A stretch of DNA of 64,000 nt from Variovorax fucosicus (GCF_030316825.1 NZ_JASZYU010000001.1:2232001-2296000); one strand, 5' to 3'. Counted from the first letter of the stretch, positions 8,272-17,923 are shown. Notes: a model not told the origin generated them from the sequence alone. Made by a program: numbers and translations.

Positions 8272-11200
8272 ATGAACGACACGACGTCTTCTCCCTCACG
8301 TCTGCTCAGAATCACCGCTGTCACGGCGCGCTGGATACTGGGTTTGCTGATCGCCGCGTGGTTGTTGTTCGCGCTGTCAGTCGTTGTCCTACACGGCTGG
8401 ATTGTGCCGCGAATCGGCGATTACCGTGGTGCGCTCGAGGCGCAGGCCAGCAAGGCCATCGGGGTGCCGGTTCGCATCGGCTCCATCACGGCGGAATCGG
8501 GCAGCCTCTTTCCCAGCTTCGAACTGCGTGACGTGGTGCTGCACGATGCACAGCAGCGCGAGGCGCTCAAGCTTGCGCGCGTGGTGGCCAGCGTGTCGCC
8601 GCGCTCGCTCTGGCGCCTCAACTTCGAACAGGTCTACGTCGAAAGCCCCGAGGTCGACGTGCGGCGCGACGCCGCGGGCAAGCTGCATGTGGCCGGGCTC
8701 GACATGTCGACCGAAACCAGCGGAGAGACCCGTTCGGCCGACTGGTTTTTCTCGCAGCGCGAGTTCGCGGTCAAAGGCGGGACCGTGCGCTGGACCGACG
8801 AGCAGCGCGGCACGCCGCCCATCCTGCTGAGCGACGTGAGCTTCGTCGCCCGCAACAGTGCGCGCCGCCACACGATGCGTCTCGACGCCACGCCACCCGA
8901 GGGCTGGGGCCAGCGCTTCACCTTCCGCGGCCTGTTCCGGCAACCGCTGCTGTCGGTGCGCAGCGGCAAGTGGCAGACCTGGGATGGCCAGATGTACGCC
9001 GAGCTGCCCTACATCGACGTCACGCGGCTTGGCCAGTACGTGGCACTCGATGCGCGCATCCGCGAAGGCAATGGCGCATTGCGCGTGTGGGCCGACCTGG
9101 ACGATGGCCAGATCAGCGGCGGCGCGCTCGACCTCGCGCTGGCACGGGTCGATGCCGTGCTCGGCGAGAAGCTCGAGCCGCTGGTGCTGCGCGCCGTCAC
9201 CGGCCGGCTGGCAGGCAGCGTGAGCGACGAGAGCTTCCAGTTCTCGACCACCAACCTGCAGTTCGACACTGTCGACGGCCTGCGCTGGCCTGGTGGCAAC
9301 CTGTCGTTCCAGCGTACGCGGGCCAAGGGCCGCATCCCGGAGCGCGGCGTGTTCAAGGCCGACCGGCTCGATCTGGCAGCGCTGGCGGTGATCGCCAACC
9401 GGCTGCCGCTGGACGCGGCCACCCATCGCGCGCTGTCGACCTATGCCCTGCGCGGGTTGGTCGAGCGCATCGATACCAGCTGGCAGGGCCCGCTCGGCGC
9501 CCCCGAGCAGTACCAGGCGCGCGGCCGCGTCAGCGCACTCAGCATCGCCTCGCAGCCCGGCACCGCGCCGGCAGCCTCGCCGGGCGACGCGCCGGTCGGC
9601 ACGCCCGGCGTGCGCGGTGCCACCATCGCGTTCGACGCAACCCACGCCGGTGGAACGGCCGACGTCAGCATCGCGCAGGGTGCGCTCGAGCTGCCCGGCG
9701 TGTTCGAGGAGCCCGTGGTACCGATCGACCAGCTCACGGGCAAGCTGAGCTGGAAGCTCGATGGCCCGAAGGCGCAGCTGCAGGTGACCGGCGTGCGTTT
9801 CTCCAATGCCGATGCACAGGGCGAAGCCAAGGCCGACTGGCGCACCAGCGACCCGGCCACGCGCTCGGGCGCGCGGTTCCCGGGCGTGCTCGATCTCCAG
9901 GGCCAGCTCACGCGGGCCAACGGCACCCGCGTGTTCCGCTACCTGCCGCTGGTGATTCCCAAACACACGCGCGACTACGTGCGCGACGGCGTGACCAAGG
10001 GCACTGCGAGCACGGTCGATTTCAAGGTGCGCGGCGACCTGCGCGACATGCCGTTCATGGATCCGCGCCAGGGCGAGTTCCGCATCGCCGCCAAGGTGGC
10101 CGACGTGACCTATGCCTACGTGCCGCCGGTGCCTGGCGCTGCAGCCGGCACCCACTGGCCTGCGCTGACCGGCCTGTCGGGCGAGCTGGTGTTCGAGCGG
10201 GCCGGCATGCTGGTGCGCAATGCGCGCGGGCGTATCGTCGGCGCGCCCGGCATCGAGGTGAGCAAGGCCGAGGCCGAGATCGCCGACATGTCGCACCATG
10301 CGGCGCTGCTCAAGGTCGATGCGCAGGCCAAGGGGCCGCTGGCGGAACTGCTGCGCGTGGCCGCACCGGTCGCTGGCGGCGCCACCGGCGAGGCCGCTGC
10401 GCGCGCCCGCGCCACCGGCAATGCCGACTACAAGCTGCGGCTCGAACTGCCGCTGGCGGCCATGGACAAGGTCAAGCTGCAGGCAAGCCTGGTGCTGGCC
10501 GACAACGAACTGCAGCCAGTGCCCGAGGCGCCGCCGTTCACCCAGGCGCGTGGCACGCTGACCTTTACCGAAAGCGGCTTCGCGCTGGCCGGCGTGCAGG
10601 CCCGGCTGGCGGGCGGCGAGGTCAAGGTCGAAGGGCGCGGGCGCTATGCCGGCACCGGCAGCGAGCTCAGCTTCAAGGCGCAGGGCACCACCACTGCCGA
10701 AGGGCTGCGCGCTGCGCGCGAGGTCGGCTGGCTCGCCCGGCTCGCGAAGAACGCGAGCGGCAGCACGCCCTACACGGCCGCGTTCTCGCTGCGCGACGGC
10801 AATGCCGAATTCCAGCTGGACAGCACCCTGCAGGGCCTGGCGCTGCAGTTGCCCGCACCGCTGGCGAAGGCGGCCGACGAAGCGATGCCGCTGCGCCTCG
10901 CCAAGAAACTGGCAACCCGTGCCAGCCCCGCCGCACCGCTGCATGACGAACTCTCGCTGGACATCGGGCGCGTGCTGTCGGCGCGCTATCTGCGCGACAT
11001 CTCCGGCGCCGAGTCGAAAGTGCTGGCCGGTGGCATCGGCGTCGGCCTCGAAAGCGGCGAGTCGGTCGCGTTGCCGGCGCGCGGCGTGCTGGCCAACATC
11101 CGGCTCGCGCGCGTCGATGTGGATGCCTGGAAGTCGCTGTTCGGCGGGGCCGCCGGCGCAGCGCCCGAGGCGGCGGTAGCGGTGGCGGGCAAGGACGACG

Positions 11201-12294
11201 AAGCCTCGACCTATTTGCCCACCTCCATCGCGCTGCGCGCGCAGGAACTGGTCGTGGCCGGCCGCAAGCTGCAGAACGTGGTGCTCGGCGGCAGTCGCGA
11301 GGGCACGCTCTGGCGCGGCAACATCGACGCCAACGATCTCAGCGGCTATGTCGAGTACCGCCAGTCGCAGGACGGCCGGCTCTATGCGCGGTTGGCGCGG
11401 CTGCGGATCGCGCCGAGCGAGGCGCCCGAGGTCGAATCGCTGCTGGACGAGAAATCCGACACCCTGCCCGCGCTCGACATCGTGGTCGACGATTTCGAGC
11501 TGCTCGGCCGCCGGCTCGGCCGCGCCGAGATCAGTGCGGTCAACGTCGGTGGGGCCGGGCGCGAGTGGCGGCTCAACAAGCTCAACTTCACGACACCGGA
11601 GGGGACATTCACCGCCCAGGGCAGCTGGGCCGCGTCGCGCGCCCGCGGCGAGGCGCGCCGCATGACGATGAGCTTCAAGCTCGACATGAGCGATGCCGGT
11701 GCGCTGCTCGGCCGCTTCAACATGAAGGACGTGGTGCGGCGTGGCCGCGGCCGGCTCGAGGGCGAGGTGGACTGGCGCGGCTCGCCCTTTTCGCTCGACT
11801 ACCCGAGCCTGGGCGGGCAACTGCACGTCGACGTGGAGTCCGGGCAATTCCTCAAGGCCGACCCCGGCCTGGCCAAGCTGCTCGGCGTGCTGAGCCTGCA
11901 GGCGCTGCCGCGTCGGCTCACACTCGATTTCCGCGACATCTTCAGCCAGGGCTTCCAGTTCGACTTCCTGCGCGGCGACGCGAAGATCGCGGGCGGCGTG
12001 GCCTCCACCAACAACCTGCAGATGAAGGGCGTCAACGCCGCCGTGCTGATGGAAGGCAACGCCGATATCGCGCGCGAAACCCAGTCGCTGCACGTGGTGG
12101 TGGTGCCTGAGATCAGTGCCGGCACGGCGGCGCTGGTCGCCACGGCGATCAACCCGGCGATCGGGCTCGCCACCTTCCTGGCGCAGGCGGCACTGAGCCG
12201 GCCGCTCTCCGCCGCCGCCACGCAGGAGTTCCAGATCGACGGCACCTGGGCCGACCCCAAGATCACCAAGGTGCCGCGCAAGCTGATACCTTAA
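8272..12294 (+). CDS. yhdP: YhdP family AsmA-like envelope protein
   Basis: The 1340-residue protein has one N-terminal membrane helix (about residues 20-45, LGLLIAAWLLFALSVVVLHG). A very long beta-rich body follows, and the C-terminal AsmA-like domain ends in FQIDGTWADPKITKVPRKLI. Members of this family span the periplasm and help move phospholipids to the outer membrane. It diverges from glnE with only 25 bases between start codons, so their promoters must overlap the opposing coding regions. The start at 8272 places the hydrophobic helix near the N terminus; a start 81 bases earlier would add residues overlapping glnE. The nitrilase gene follows 8 bases after the stop. Confidence 0.9.
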   Translation: MNDTTSSPSRLLRITAVTARWILGLLIAAWLLFALSVVVLHGWIVPRIGDYRGALEAQASKAIGVPVRIGSITAESGSLFPSFELRDVVLHDAQQREALKLARVVASVSPRSLWRLNFEQVYVESPEVDVRRDAAGKLHVAGLDMSTETSGETRSADWFFSQREFAVKGGTVRWTDEQRGTPPILLSDVSFVARNSARRHTMRLDATPPEGWGQRFTFRGLFRQPLLSVRSGKWQTWDGQMYAELPYIDVTRLGQYVALDARIREGNGALRVWADLDDGQISGGALDLALARVDAVLGEKLEPLVLRAVTGRLAGSVSDESFQFSTTNLQFDTVDGLRWPGGNLSFQRTRAKGRIPERGVFKADRLDLAALAVIANRLPLDAATHRALSTYALRGLVERIDTSWQGPLGAPEQYQARGRVSALSIASQPGTAPAASPGDAPVGTPGVRGATIAFDATHAGGTADVSIAQGALELPGVFEEPVVPIDQLTGKLSWKLDGPKAQLQVTGVRFSNADAQGEAKADWRTSDPATRSGARFPGVLDLQGQLTRANGTRVFRYLPLVIPKHTRDYVRDGVTKGTASTVDFKVRGDLRDMPFMDPRQGEFRIAAKVADVTYAYVPPVPGAAAGTHWPALTGLSGELVFERAGMLVRNARGRIVGAPGIEVSKAEAEIADMSHHAALLKVDAQAKGPLAELLRVAAPVAGGATGEAAARARATGNADYKLRLELPLAAMDKVKLQASLVLADNELQPVPEAPPFTQARGTLTFTESGFALAGVQARLAGGEVKVEGRGRYAGTGSELSFKAQGTTTAEGLRAAREVGWLARLAKNASGSTPYTAAFSLRDGNAEFQLDSTLQGLALQLPAPLAKAADEAMPLRLAKKLATRASPAAPLHDELSLDIGRVLSARYLRDISGAESKVLAGGIGVGLESGESVALPARGVLANIRLARVDVDAWKSLFGGAAGAAPEAAVAVAGKDDEASTYLPTSIALRAQELVVAGRKLQNVVLGGSREGTLWRGNIDANDLSGYVEYRQSQDGRLYARLARLRIAPSEAPEVESLLDEKSDTLPALDIVVDDFELLGRRLGRAEISAVNVGGAGREWRLNKLNFTTPEGTFTAQGSWAASRARGEARRMTMSFKLDMSDAGALLGRFNMKDVVRRGRGRLEGEVDWRGSPFSLDYPSLGGQLHVDVESGQFLKADPGLAKLLGVLSLQALPRRLTLDFRDIFSQGFQFDFLRGDAKIAGGVASTNNLQMKGVNAAVLMEGNADIARETQSLHVVVVPEISAGTAALVATAINPAIGLATFLAQAALSRPLSAAATQEFQIDGTWADPKITKVPRKLIP

Positions 12295-12302
12295 GGAAAA
12301 CC

Positions 12303-13118
12303 ATGAAAGTTGCAGCCCTGCAGATGGTGTCGTCGGTCGAACGCGAAGCCAATCTGGCGCGCGCCCATGTGTTGCTTGGCGAGGCGGCGGCGGCCGGTGC
12401 CGAACTGGCCGTGCTGCCCGAGTACTTCTGCGTGATGGGACGGCGCGACACCGACAAGCTCGCACTGCGCGAACGCCCGGGCGACGGCCGGGTGCAGGGC
12501 TTTCTGGCCGACGCCGCACGCGAATTCGGCCTCTGGGTCGTCGGCGGCACCTTGCCGATGGAAAGCCCGGAAGACCAGCATGTCTTCAACAGTTCGCTGG
12601 CCTTCTCTCCCGCCGGCGACTGCGTGGCGCGCTACGACAAGATCCACCTGTTCCGCTACGACAACGGCAGCGAGCACTACGACGAGCGCCGCGTCATCAC
12701 GCCGGGCACGCAGCCGGTGCTGTTCGAGCTGCCCTCGCGCGACGGTCACCTGTGGCGCGTCGGCATGAGCGTCTGCTACGACCTGCGCTTTCCCGAGCTG
12801 TACCGGGCGCTGGCCGCCCAAGGCGCCGAACTGCTGCTGGTGCCGAGCGCGTTCACCCACACCACCGGCTCGGCCCACTGGGAGTTGCTGCTGCGCACCC
12901 GTGCGATCGAGAACCTGGCCTGGGTGATGGCACCGGCGCAGGGCGGCACGCACGAGAACGGCCGCCGCACCTGGGGTCAGTCGATGGTGGTCGACCCGTG
13001 GGGCGTGATCGCCGCGCAGCAGGCCAGCGGCGAGGGCGTGGTGCTGTGCGATATCGACGCCGCGCAGATTGAAGCGACGCGGCGCCAGCTCCCCGCGCTG
13101 TCGCACCGCGTGCTCTGA
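12303..13118 (+). CDS. carbon-nitrogen hydrolase, deaminated glutathione amidase-like
   Basis: The 271-residue nitrilase-superfamily protein carries the Glu-Lys-Cys triad: E40 in AVLPEYF, K113 in YDKIHLF and C158 in SVCYDLRFPELYR. Its length, these contexts and the ending MVVDPWGVIAAQ fit the Nit1/YbeM branch, which hydrolyses deaminated glutathione as metabolite repair, but another amide is possible. It starts 8 bases after yhdP (AAGGAAAACC precedes the ATG) and ends 1 base before the likely GTG start of the sensor kinase, so these genes form one transcription unit. Confidence 0.9.
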   Translation: MKVAALQMVSSVEREANLARAHVLLGEAAAAGAELAVLPEYFCVMGRRDTDKLALRERPGDGRVQGFLADAAREFGLWVVGGTLPMESPEDQHVFNSSLAFSPAGDCVARYDKIHLFRYDNGSEHYDERRVITPGTQPVLFELPSRDGHLWRVGMSVCYDLRFPELYRALAAQGAELLLVPSAFTHTTGSAHWELLLRTRAIENLAWVMAPAQGGTHENGRRTWGQSMVVDPWGVIAAQQASGEGVVLCDIDAAQIEATRRQLPALSHRVL

Positions 13119-13119
13119 C

Positions 13120-15207
13120 GTGGCCGCCCTGCCGCAGCAACCGATCGTGCCGGCCCGACAGGCCGTTGCGCGACTGCGCTCGCTCTGGCAGCGCTGGTTT
13201 CTCTGGGTGCTGCTGGCGCTGCTGGTGATGGTCCTGCTCGGCACGGTGGTCTGGCTCGCGGGCCGGCACGAGGCCGACCAGGTGCAGGCCGCGCTCGACC
13301 GTGACACCTCCGACGCCGTGGCCGAGTTGCGCGGCGGCCTGCAGCGCAACGCGCAAAGCCTCAACGCACTGATGACCGATACCCGCGGCCGCGTGCGCTG
13401 GCCGGAGGACGAGGCCACGGCATTGCTGCGTGCGCACCGCGAATGGGTCCGGCTCGAATGGCGCGATCCGCAACTGCAGTTGCGGGCGGCTGCCGACTCG
13501 CCGTACCGCGTTCGGCTGTTCGACGAGGCCACGCGCGAGGCGAGCCGATCCGACATTGCGCTGGCCTGCGCGGCCGCAAGCAAGCTCGGTGGCGCGGCCT
13601 ATTCGCCGAGCCACTACGTGCCGGTCGGCAGCGGCACCGGCGTGGAGGTGATGGAGATCTGCCTGCCGAGCGAAGCCGGCGACTACCTGATCGCGAGCTA
13701 CGCCATGCGCGAAACCCTGATCGAACTGGTCGGCCCGAGCCTGCGGCGCGGTCAGGAGGTGGCCTTTGCCGAGCCCGACGGCACCCGCCTGGCCACGGTG
13801 GGTGCGCCGCGCCGCGGCGGCAACCGGATCTTCACGTCGCAGCAACTGATCGACCTGCCCGGCGTCACGCTGATGCTGCGGGTGGACGGCTGGCGCGCCG
13901 AGCCCGATCTGTTCCCGAACCTGCTGACCGGGCTGGTGACGGGCGTATCGATCGCGCTGATTTCCGTGCTGATCCTGCTGGCGCGCGACACGCGGCGCCG
14001 GCTCAGGGCAGAGCGCGAGCTGGCCGACACGCTGGCGTTTCGCAAGGCAATGGAAGACTCGGTCATCACCGGCCTGCGCGCGCGCGACCTGCAGGGCCGC
14101 ATCACCTACGCCAACCCTGCCTTCTGCGCGATGGTCGGCTTCAGTCTCGATGAACTGATCGGCCGTCCCGATGCGCCCTACTGGCCAACCGAACTCGTGC
14201 ACGAGTACCAGCAGCGCCAGACCTTGCGGCTGGCGGGTGGCATGCCCCCGCGCGAAGGCTTCGAGTCGGTCTACATGCGCAAGAACGGCACGCGCTTTCC
14301 GGTGCTGATCTTCGAGGCCCCGCTGCTCAATGCGCAGCGCGTCCAGACCGGCTGGATGAGCGCGTTCATCGACGTCAGCGAGCAGCGCCGTGTCGAAGAA
14401 CTGTCGCGTGCCAGCCAGGAACGGCTGCAGGCCAGCGCGCGGCTGGCCACCGTCGGCGAAATGGCCTCGCTGCTGAGCCATGAACTCACGCAACCGCTGG
14501 CCGCGATCGCGAGCTATGCCACCGGCTCGCTCAACCTGCTCGATGGCGAGCCCGACGGCGCGCCCGCGGAGCTCGCCATGGCACTGCGCCGCATCGGCGA
14601 ACAGGCCGAGCGCGCCGGCCAGGTGATCCGCAGCGTGCACGACTTCGTGCGCCGGCGCGACCGCACGCGCGAGGCGGTCTCGCCCCGCGCCCTGATCGAT
14701 GCCGTGCTGCCGCTGGTGCAGTTGCAGGCACGCAAGCTCGGTGTGCGCATCGACATCGTGCTGGAGCGCGACCTGCCGCAGGTGCTGTGCGATCGCACGC
14801 TGGTCGAGCAGGTGCTGCTGAACCTGGCGCGCAACGCCATGCAGGCGATGGACGTGGCCGGCATCGATGAACGCGTGCTGCTGATTCGCGCGGCGCGAGG
14901 CGGCGGCAGCAACAGCAGCAGCGTCGACAGCGCCGGCGAAGCACGCCGCTGGCTCGAGTTCTCGGTGGCCGACATCGGCAGCGGCATCAGCGACGAGGTC
15001 GCAAAGCGCCTGTTCACGCCTTTCTTCACCACGCGCAGCGACGGCATGGGCCTGGGCCTGAGCCTGTGCCGCACCGTGGTCGAGCAGCACGGCGGCGCGC
15101 TGCTGTTCGAGCCGAACCGCCCGCGCGGCACCATTTTCCGTTTCACCCTGCTGGCGGCGGTGCCCACGGCGCCGCTGCCGCTGGTCACCGAATCCACTTC
15201 GCCCTGA
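13120..15207 (+). CDS. PAS-domain sensor histidine kinase
   Basis: The 695-residue membrane kinase has a transmembrane helix at about 27-47, a roughly 215-residue periplasmic sensing region and a second helix near 266-288. A PAS domain follows (about 300-420), then a HisKA dimerisation domain with the phospho-accepting histidine in LSHELTQPLAAIASY (about H454). The ATPase domain has an N box NLARNAMQAM and glycine boxes DIGSGIS and MGLGLSLC. The architecture is like DctS/FixL-type sensors of the FixJ family. The GTG at 13120 follows the previous stop directly; an ATG at 13069 inside the nitrilase gene would add 17 arginine-rich residues and seems less likely. No C4-dicarboxylate transporter lies nearby, so the stimulus is unknown. 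Confidence 0.88.
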   Translation: MAALPQQPIVPARQAVARLRSLWQRWFLWVLLALLVMVLLGTVVWLAGRHEADQVQAALDRDTSDAVAELRGGLQRNAQSLNALMTDTRGRVRWPEDEATALLRAHREWVRLEWRDPQLQLRAAADSPYRVRLFDEATREASRSDIALACAAASKLGGAAYSPSHYVPVGSGTGVEVMEICLPSEAGDYLIASYAMRETLIELVGPSLRRGQEVAFAEPDGTRLATVGAPRRGGNRIFTSQQLIDLPGVTLMLRVDGWRAEPDLFPNLLTGLVTGVSIALISVLILLARDTRRRLRAERELADTLAFRKAMEDSVITGLRARDLQGRITYANPAFCAMVGFSLDELIGRPDAPYWPTELVHEYQQRQTLRLAGGMPPREGFESVYMRKNGTRFPVLIFEAPLLNAQRVQTGWMSAFIDVSEQRRVEELSRASQERLQASARLATVGEMASLLSHELTQPLAAIASYATGSLNLLDGEPDGAPAELAMALRRIGEQAERAGQVIRSVHDFVRRRDRTREAVSPRALIDAVLPLVQLQARKLGVRIDIVLERDLPQVLCDRTLVEQVLLNLARNAMQAMDVAGIDERVLLIRAARGGGSNSSSVDSAGEARRWLEFSVADIGSGISDEVAKRLFTPFFTTRSDGMGLGLSLCRTVVEQHGGALLFEPNRPRGTIFRFTLLAAVPTAPLPLVTESTSP

Positions 15208-15211
15208 ACCG

Positions 15212-15847
15212 ATGCAACCCCTGATCGATGCCCTGATCTTCATCGTCGACGACGACGCCAGCGTGCGCGAGGCGCTGGCCTGGCTGCTGCGCTCGCGGCG
15301 CCTGATGAGCGAACATTTCGAGAATGCCGAGGCCTTCGAGGAACGCCTTGCCCACGATCATTCGATCGACGCGCCGGTGCAGCCGCGTTGTCTGCTGCTC
15401 GATGTGCGCATGCCCGGCACCAGCGGACTGGTGCTGTTCGACCGACTTGCCGCGCGCGGGCTGCTCGAAGCCATGCCGGTGATCTTTCTCACCGGCCATG
15501 CCGACGTGCCGACGGCGGTCGACCTGGTCAAGCGCGGTGCCTTCGACTTCTGCGAGAAGCCGTTCTCCGACAACGCGCTGGTGGATCGCATCGAGCAGGC
15601 GCTCGGTGCGTCGCTGCGCGCCATCGAGCGCCAGCGCGAGCGCCTGCGCCTGACGAACCGCATGACCGAACTCACCGAGCGCGAACGCGACGTGATGCGG
15701 CTGGTGGTCGAGGGCCTGCCGAACAAGCTGATCGCGGATCAGCTCGCCATCAGTGTTCGCACGGTGGAAGTGCACCGCGCCCGCGTGTTCGAGAAGATGG
15801 AAGTCAAGTCCGCCGTCGAACTTGCCAACCTTCTGCGCGGCATCTAG
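15212..15847 (+). CDS. FixJ/NarL-type response regulator with LuxR HTH
   Basis: The 211-residue protein has an N-terminal receiver domain (acidic pocket IVDDDASV, phospho-acceptor Asp in LLLDVRMPGTSG, switch residues LTGHAD, and Lys in CEKPFSD). A C-terminal LuxR-type helix-turn-helix follows (LTERERDVMRLVVEG, then IADQLAISVRTVEVHRARV). It starts 4 bases after the kinase gene and is its evident partner. This FixJ-like arrangement is shared by DctR and TtrR regulators, but the target genes cannot be inferred because no transporter or respiratory gene adjoins. The convergent OmpA gene ends 20 bases downstream. Confidence 0.92.
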   Translation: MQPLIDALIFIVDDDASVREALAWLLRSRRLMSEHFENAEAFEERLAHDHSIDAPVQPRCLLLDVRMPGTSGLVLFDRLAARGLLEAMPVIFLTGHADVPTAVDLVKRGAFDFCEKPFSDNALVDRIEQALGASLRAIERQRERLRLTNRMTELTERERDVMRLVVEGLPNKLIADQLAISVRTVEVHRARVFEKMEVKSAVELANLLRGI

Positions 15848-15866
15848 CCGTCAGCCCTGCCAACCG

Positions 15867-16523
15867 TCAGCCTTGCGGCGGGCGCTCGCCCACGAAGATC
15901 TCGACACGGCGGTTATGCGCGCGGCCGGCATCGCTGTTGTTGTCGGCAACGGGCTCGCGCGAGCCGCGGCCGTCGATCTGGAAGGCCGTGGAACGCACGC
16001 CGCGCGAGATCAGGTAGTCGCGCGTGCTGGCGGCACGTTCGACCGACAGCGGGTTGTTGATCGCATCGGTACCGGTGCTGTCGGTGTGGCCGATGATCCG
16101 TACTTCGGCGTTGCCGTTGTTGCGCAGGCCGGTGGAGAACTGATCGAGCACGGCCGCAAAGTTGGGTTTGATCGCGGCGCGACCCACGTCGAACGAGGCG
16201 TCGCTCGGGATCGCGAGCTTGAGTTCGTTGTTCGCGGTTTGCGACACGGCGATGCCGGTGCCCTGCGTGGCCTGTTCCATCTGGCGCTTCTGCGCTTCCA
16301 TGCGCTGCGACCAGAGGTAGCCGCCGAGTGCGCCAGCGGCAGCACCCACTACCGCACCGGTGCCGATGGCGCCGCGATTGCCGCCGGTAGCGGAGCCGAT
16401 GGCCGCGCCGGCCAGTGCGCCCACGCCGGCACCGATGCCGGTGTTGCGCTGCGTGTCGCTGACACCGGCGCAGCCGGTCAGCAGCACGGCGAGGGCGCAG
16501 GAGGAGAGAACGAGTTTTTTCAT
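15867..16523 (-). CDS. OmpA-family outer membrane lipoprotein
   Basis: The 218-residue protein starts with a lipoprotein signal (lipobox LLTGC, Cys18). A glycine-zipper segment of alternating small residues follows (about 28-70, including GIGAGVGALAGAAIGSATGG). The C-terminal OmpA domain has the peptidoglycan-binding stretch IGHTDSTGTDAINNPLSVER. The layout resembles YiaD-type proteins that tether outer membrane to cell wall. The start is supported by AAAGGGA eight bases upstream and by a GATAAT -10-like hexamer about 30 bases upstream. It is transcribed alone on this strand. Confidence 0.92.
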   Translation of the reverse strand: MKKLVLSSCALAVLLTGCAGVSDTQRNTGIGAGVGALAGAAIGSATGGNRGAIGTGAVVGAAAGALGGYLWSQRMEAQKRQMEQATQGTGIAVSQTANNELKLAIPSDASFDVGRAAIKPNFAAVLDQFSTGLRNNGNAEVRIIGHTDSTGTDAINNPLSVERAASTRDYLISRGVRSTAFQIDGRGSREPVADNNSDAGRAHNRRVEIFVGERPPQG

Positions 16524-16552
16524 GGCAGTCCCTTTCGACGATGTGGCCTGCG

Positions 16553-16558
16553 ATTATC
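16553..16558 (-). promoter_or_regulatory. -10-like hexamer of the OmpA lipoprotein gene
   Basis: On the minus strand the hexamer reads GATAAT, one mismatch from TATAAT, 29 bases before the ATG and in front of a good Shine-Dalgarno sequence. I did not find a convincing -35 box. Confidence 0.4.
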
Positions 16559-16641
16559 GGGACGCCAAAGCGCCGTTCGGGCGAGCTGAGCTCCTTCGCG
16601 TTACCGGATGACGCCCTCATGCGGCGATGCCTTACAAGGCG

Positions 16642-16788
16642 TCAGTCGCGCTCTTTCGGCGGCCCGCTTTCGTCGGCGTCATCGCCATGGTCGACCTCGC
16701 CGCGCTTGCGGCCCGAGAACATCGTCCACCACACGATCAGCACCAGTACCAATCCGGCCCCAAGGGCTTCAAGCAAAATCAGACCCAT
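16642..16788 (-). CDS. small membrane protein of 48 residues, unknown function
   Basis: A short reading frame encodes a strongly hydrophobic helix at residues 2-24 (GLILLEALGAGLVLVLIVWW). A basic cluster SGRKRGE follows, then a charged hydrophilic tail rich in Asp, Glu and Lys. This polarity is typical of genuine bitopic membrane miniproteins. AGGAG lies 10 bases before the ATG. The start codon overlaps that of the divergent mltA gene inside the palindrome CATG, so the two genes begin back to back. I do not recognise a named family. Confidence 0.7.
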   Translation of the reverse strand: MGLILLEALGAGLVLVLIVWWTMFSGRKRGEVDHGDDADESGPPKERD

Positions 16789-17923
16789 GAACAAAGGACT
16801 CCTGTGGCGGCTTGCCGTGCCCGCGATCGTAGTGGCATTGGCGGCAGGCTGCTCCTTCGGGCCGCGCACGCCCACGGTACCTGAGGTGCCGGGGGTCGGC
16901 GAACCGCCACCGCTCGGCCCGCTCACCGGCTCGCTCACGCACCCCAAGAGCCGCTGGGTGCCGGTGGGCTGGTCGGAGCTGCCGGGCTTCGGTGCCGACC
17001 CGTTGCACGAAGGCTGGGTGGCGCTGGTGTCGAACTGCGCGCGGCCCAACGCGGCCTTTGCGCCGCTGTGCCAGGACGTGCGCCGCCTCGCCATCGCCGA
17101 CGGTGAGGCACAGCGTCAGTGGATGACCGATCGGCTGCAGCCCTACCGCATCGAATCGCTCACGGGCCAGAGCGAAGGCCAGCTGACCAGCTACTACGAG
17201 CCGGTGTACGACGCCGCGCGCCGGCCGAGTGCGCAGTTCAGCGTGCCGCTGTACCGCGCGCCCGACGGCATCGCGGCGCGCAAGCCCTGGTTCACGCGCC
17301 AGCAGATCGAGACCTTGCCCGAAGCCCAGGCCGCGCTGCGCGGCCGCGAGATCGCCTGGCTTGCCGATCCGATCGACGCCATGATGCTGCACATCCAGGG
17401 CTCGGGGCGCCTGCGCATCGTCGAGGCCGATGGCGTGCAGCGCACCGTGCGGGTGGCTTTCTCGGCCACCAACGACCAGCCCTACCGCAGCATCCAGCAA
17501 TGGCTCACCGGGCAGGGTGTGCGTGCCGGCCGCTGGCCCGACGACGTCAAGGACTGGGCCGTGCAGAATCCGCAGCGCCTGCCGCAACTCTTGTGGAGCA
17601 ACCCGCGCTATGTGTTCTTCCGCGAAGAGGCGCTGAACGAAGTCGATGCCTCGGCCGGCCCGCGTGGTGCGCAAGGCGTACCGCTCACCGCCGGGCGCTC
17701 GATCGCGGTCGACCGCGACAGCATCCCCTACGGCACGCCGGTCTGGCTCGCCTCCAGCGGCCCGACCGTGCAACTGCAAAAGCTGGTGGTCGCGCAGGAC
17801 ACCGGCAAGGCCATCACCGGCGCCGTGCGCGCCGACTACTTCGCCGGCACCGGCAATGACGCCGGCCGGCTCGCAGCAGCCGTGAACCAGCCGCTGCGCC
17901 TGTGGGCGCTGTGGCCGAAATGA
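16787..17923 (+). CDS. mltA: membrane-bound lytic murein transglycosylase A
   Basis: The 378-residue protein has a lipoprotein signal (lipobox LAAGC), the MltA domain (around LTSYYEPVYDAARRPSAQF and the MMLHIQGSGRLRI motif) and a C-terminal 3D domain. The 3D domain contains the conserved Asp residues in VVAQDTGKAITGAVRADYF. MltA cleaves the glycan strand and forms 1,6-anhydromuramyl ends. The start at 16787 is the only one that puts the signal peptide at the N terminus, yet it lacks a strong Shine-Dalgarno sequence, whereas the overlapping divergent gene has one. The next gene begins 58 bases downstream. Confidence 0.93.
   Translation: MNKGLLWRLAVPAIVVALAAGCSFGPRTPTVPEVPGVGEPPPLGPLTGSLTHPKSRWVPVGWSELPGFGADPLHEGWVALVSNCARPNAAFAPLCQDVRRLAIADGEAQRQWMTDRLQPYRIESLTGQSEGQLTSYYEPVYDAARRPSAQFSVPLYRAPDGIAARKPWFTRQQIETLPEAQAALRGREIAWLADPIDAMMLHIQGSGRLRIVEADGVQRTVRVAFSATNDQPYRSIQQWLTGQGVRAGRWPDDVKDWAVQNPQRLPQLLWSNPRYVFFREEALNEVDASAGPRGAQGVPLTAGRSIAVDRDSIPYGTPVWLASSGPTVQLQKLVVAQDTGKAITGAVRADYFAGTGNDAGRLAAAVNQPLRLWALWPK

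Noticed and set aside
8389..12519. A 1376-residue open frame antisense to yhdP
   Set aside because: High-GC genes often leave the opposite strand open. The translation is repetitive in His, Gln, Gly, Arg and Ala, has no recognisable domain, and lies wholly opposite a well-supported gene.
13069..13119. ATG start for the sensor kinase inside the nitrilase gene
   Set aside because: It would add 17 arginine- and cysteine-rich residues before the membrane helix. The GTG directly after the nitrilase stop gives a cleaner start, although this is not certain.
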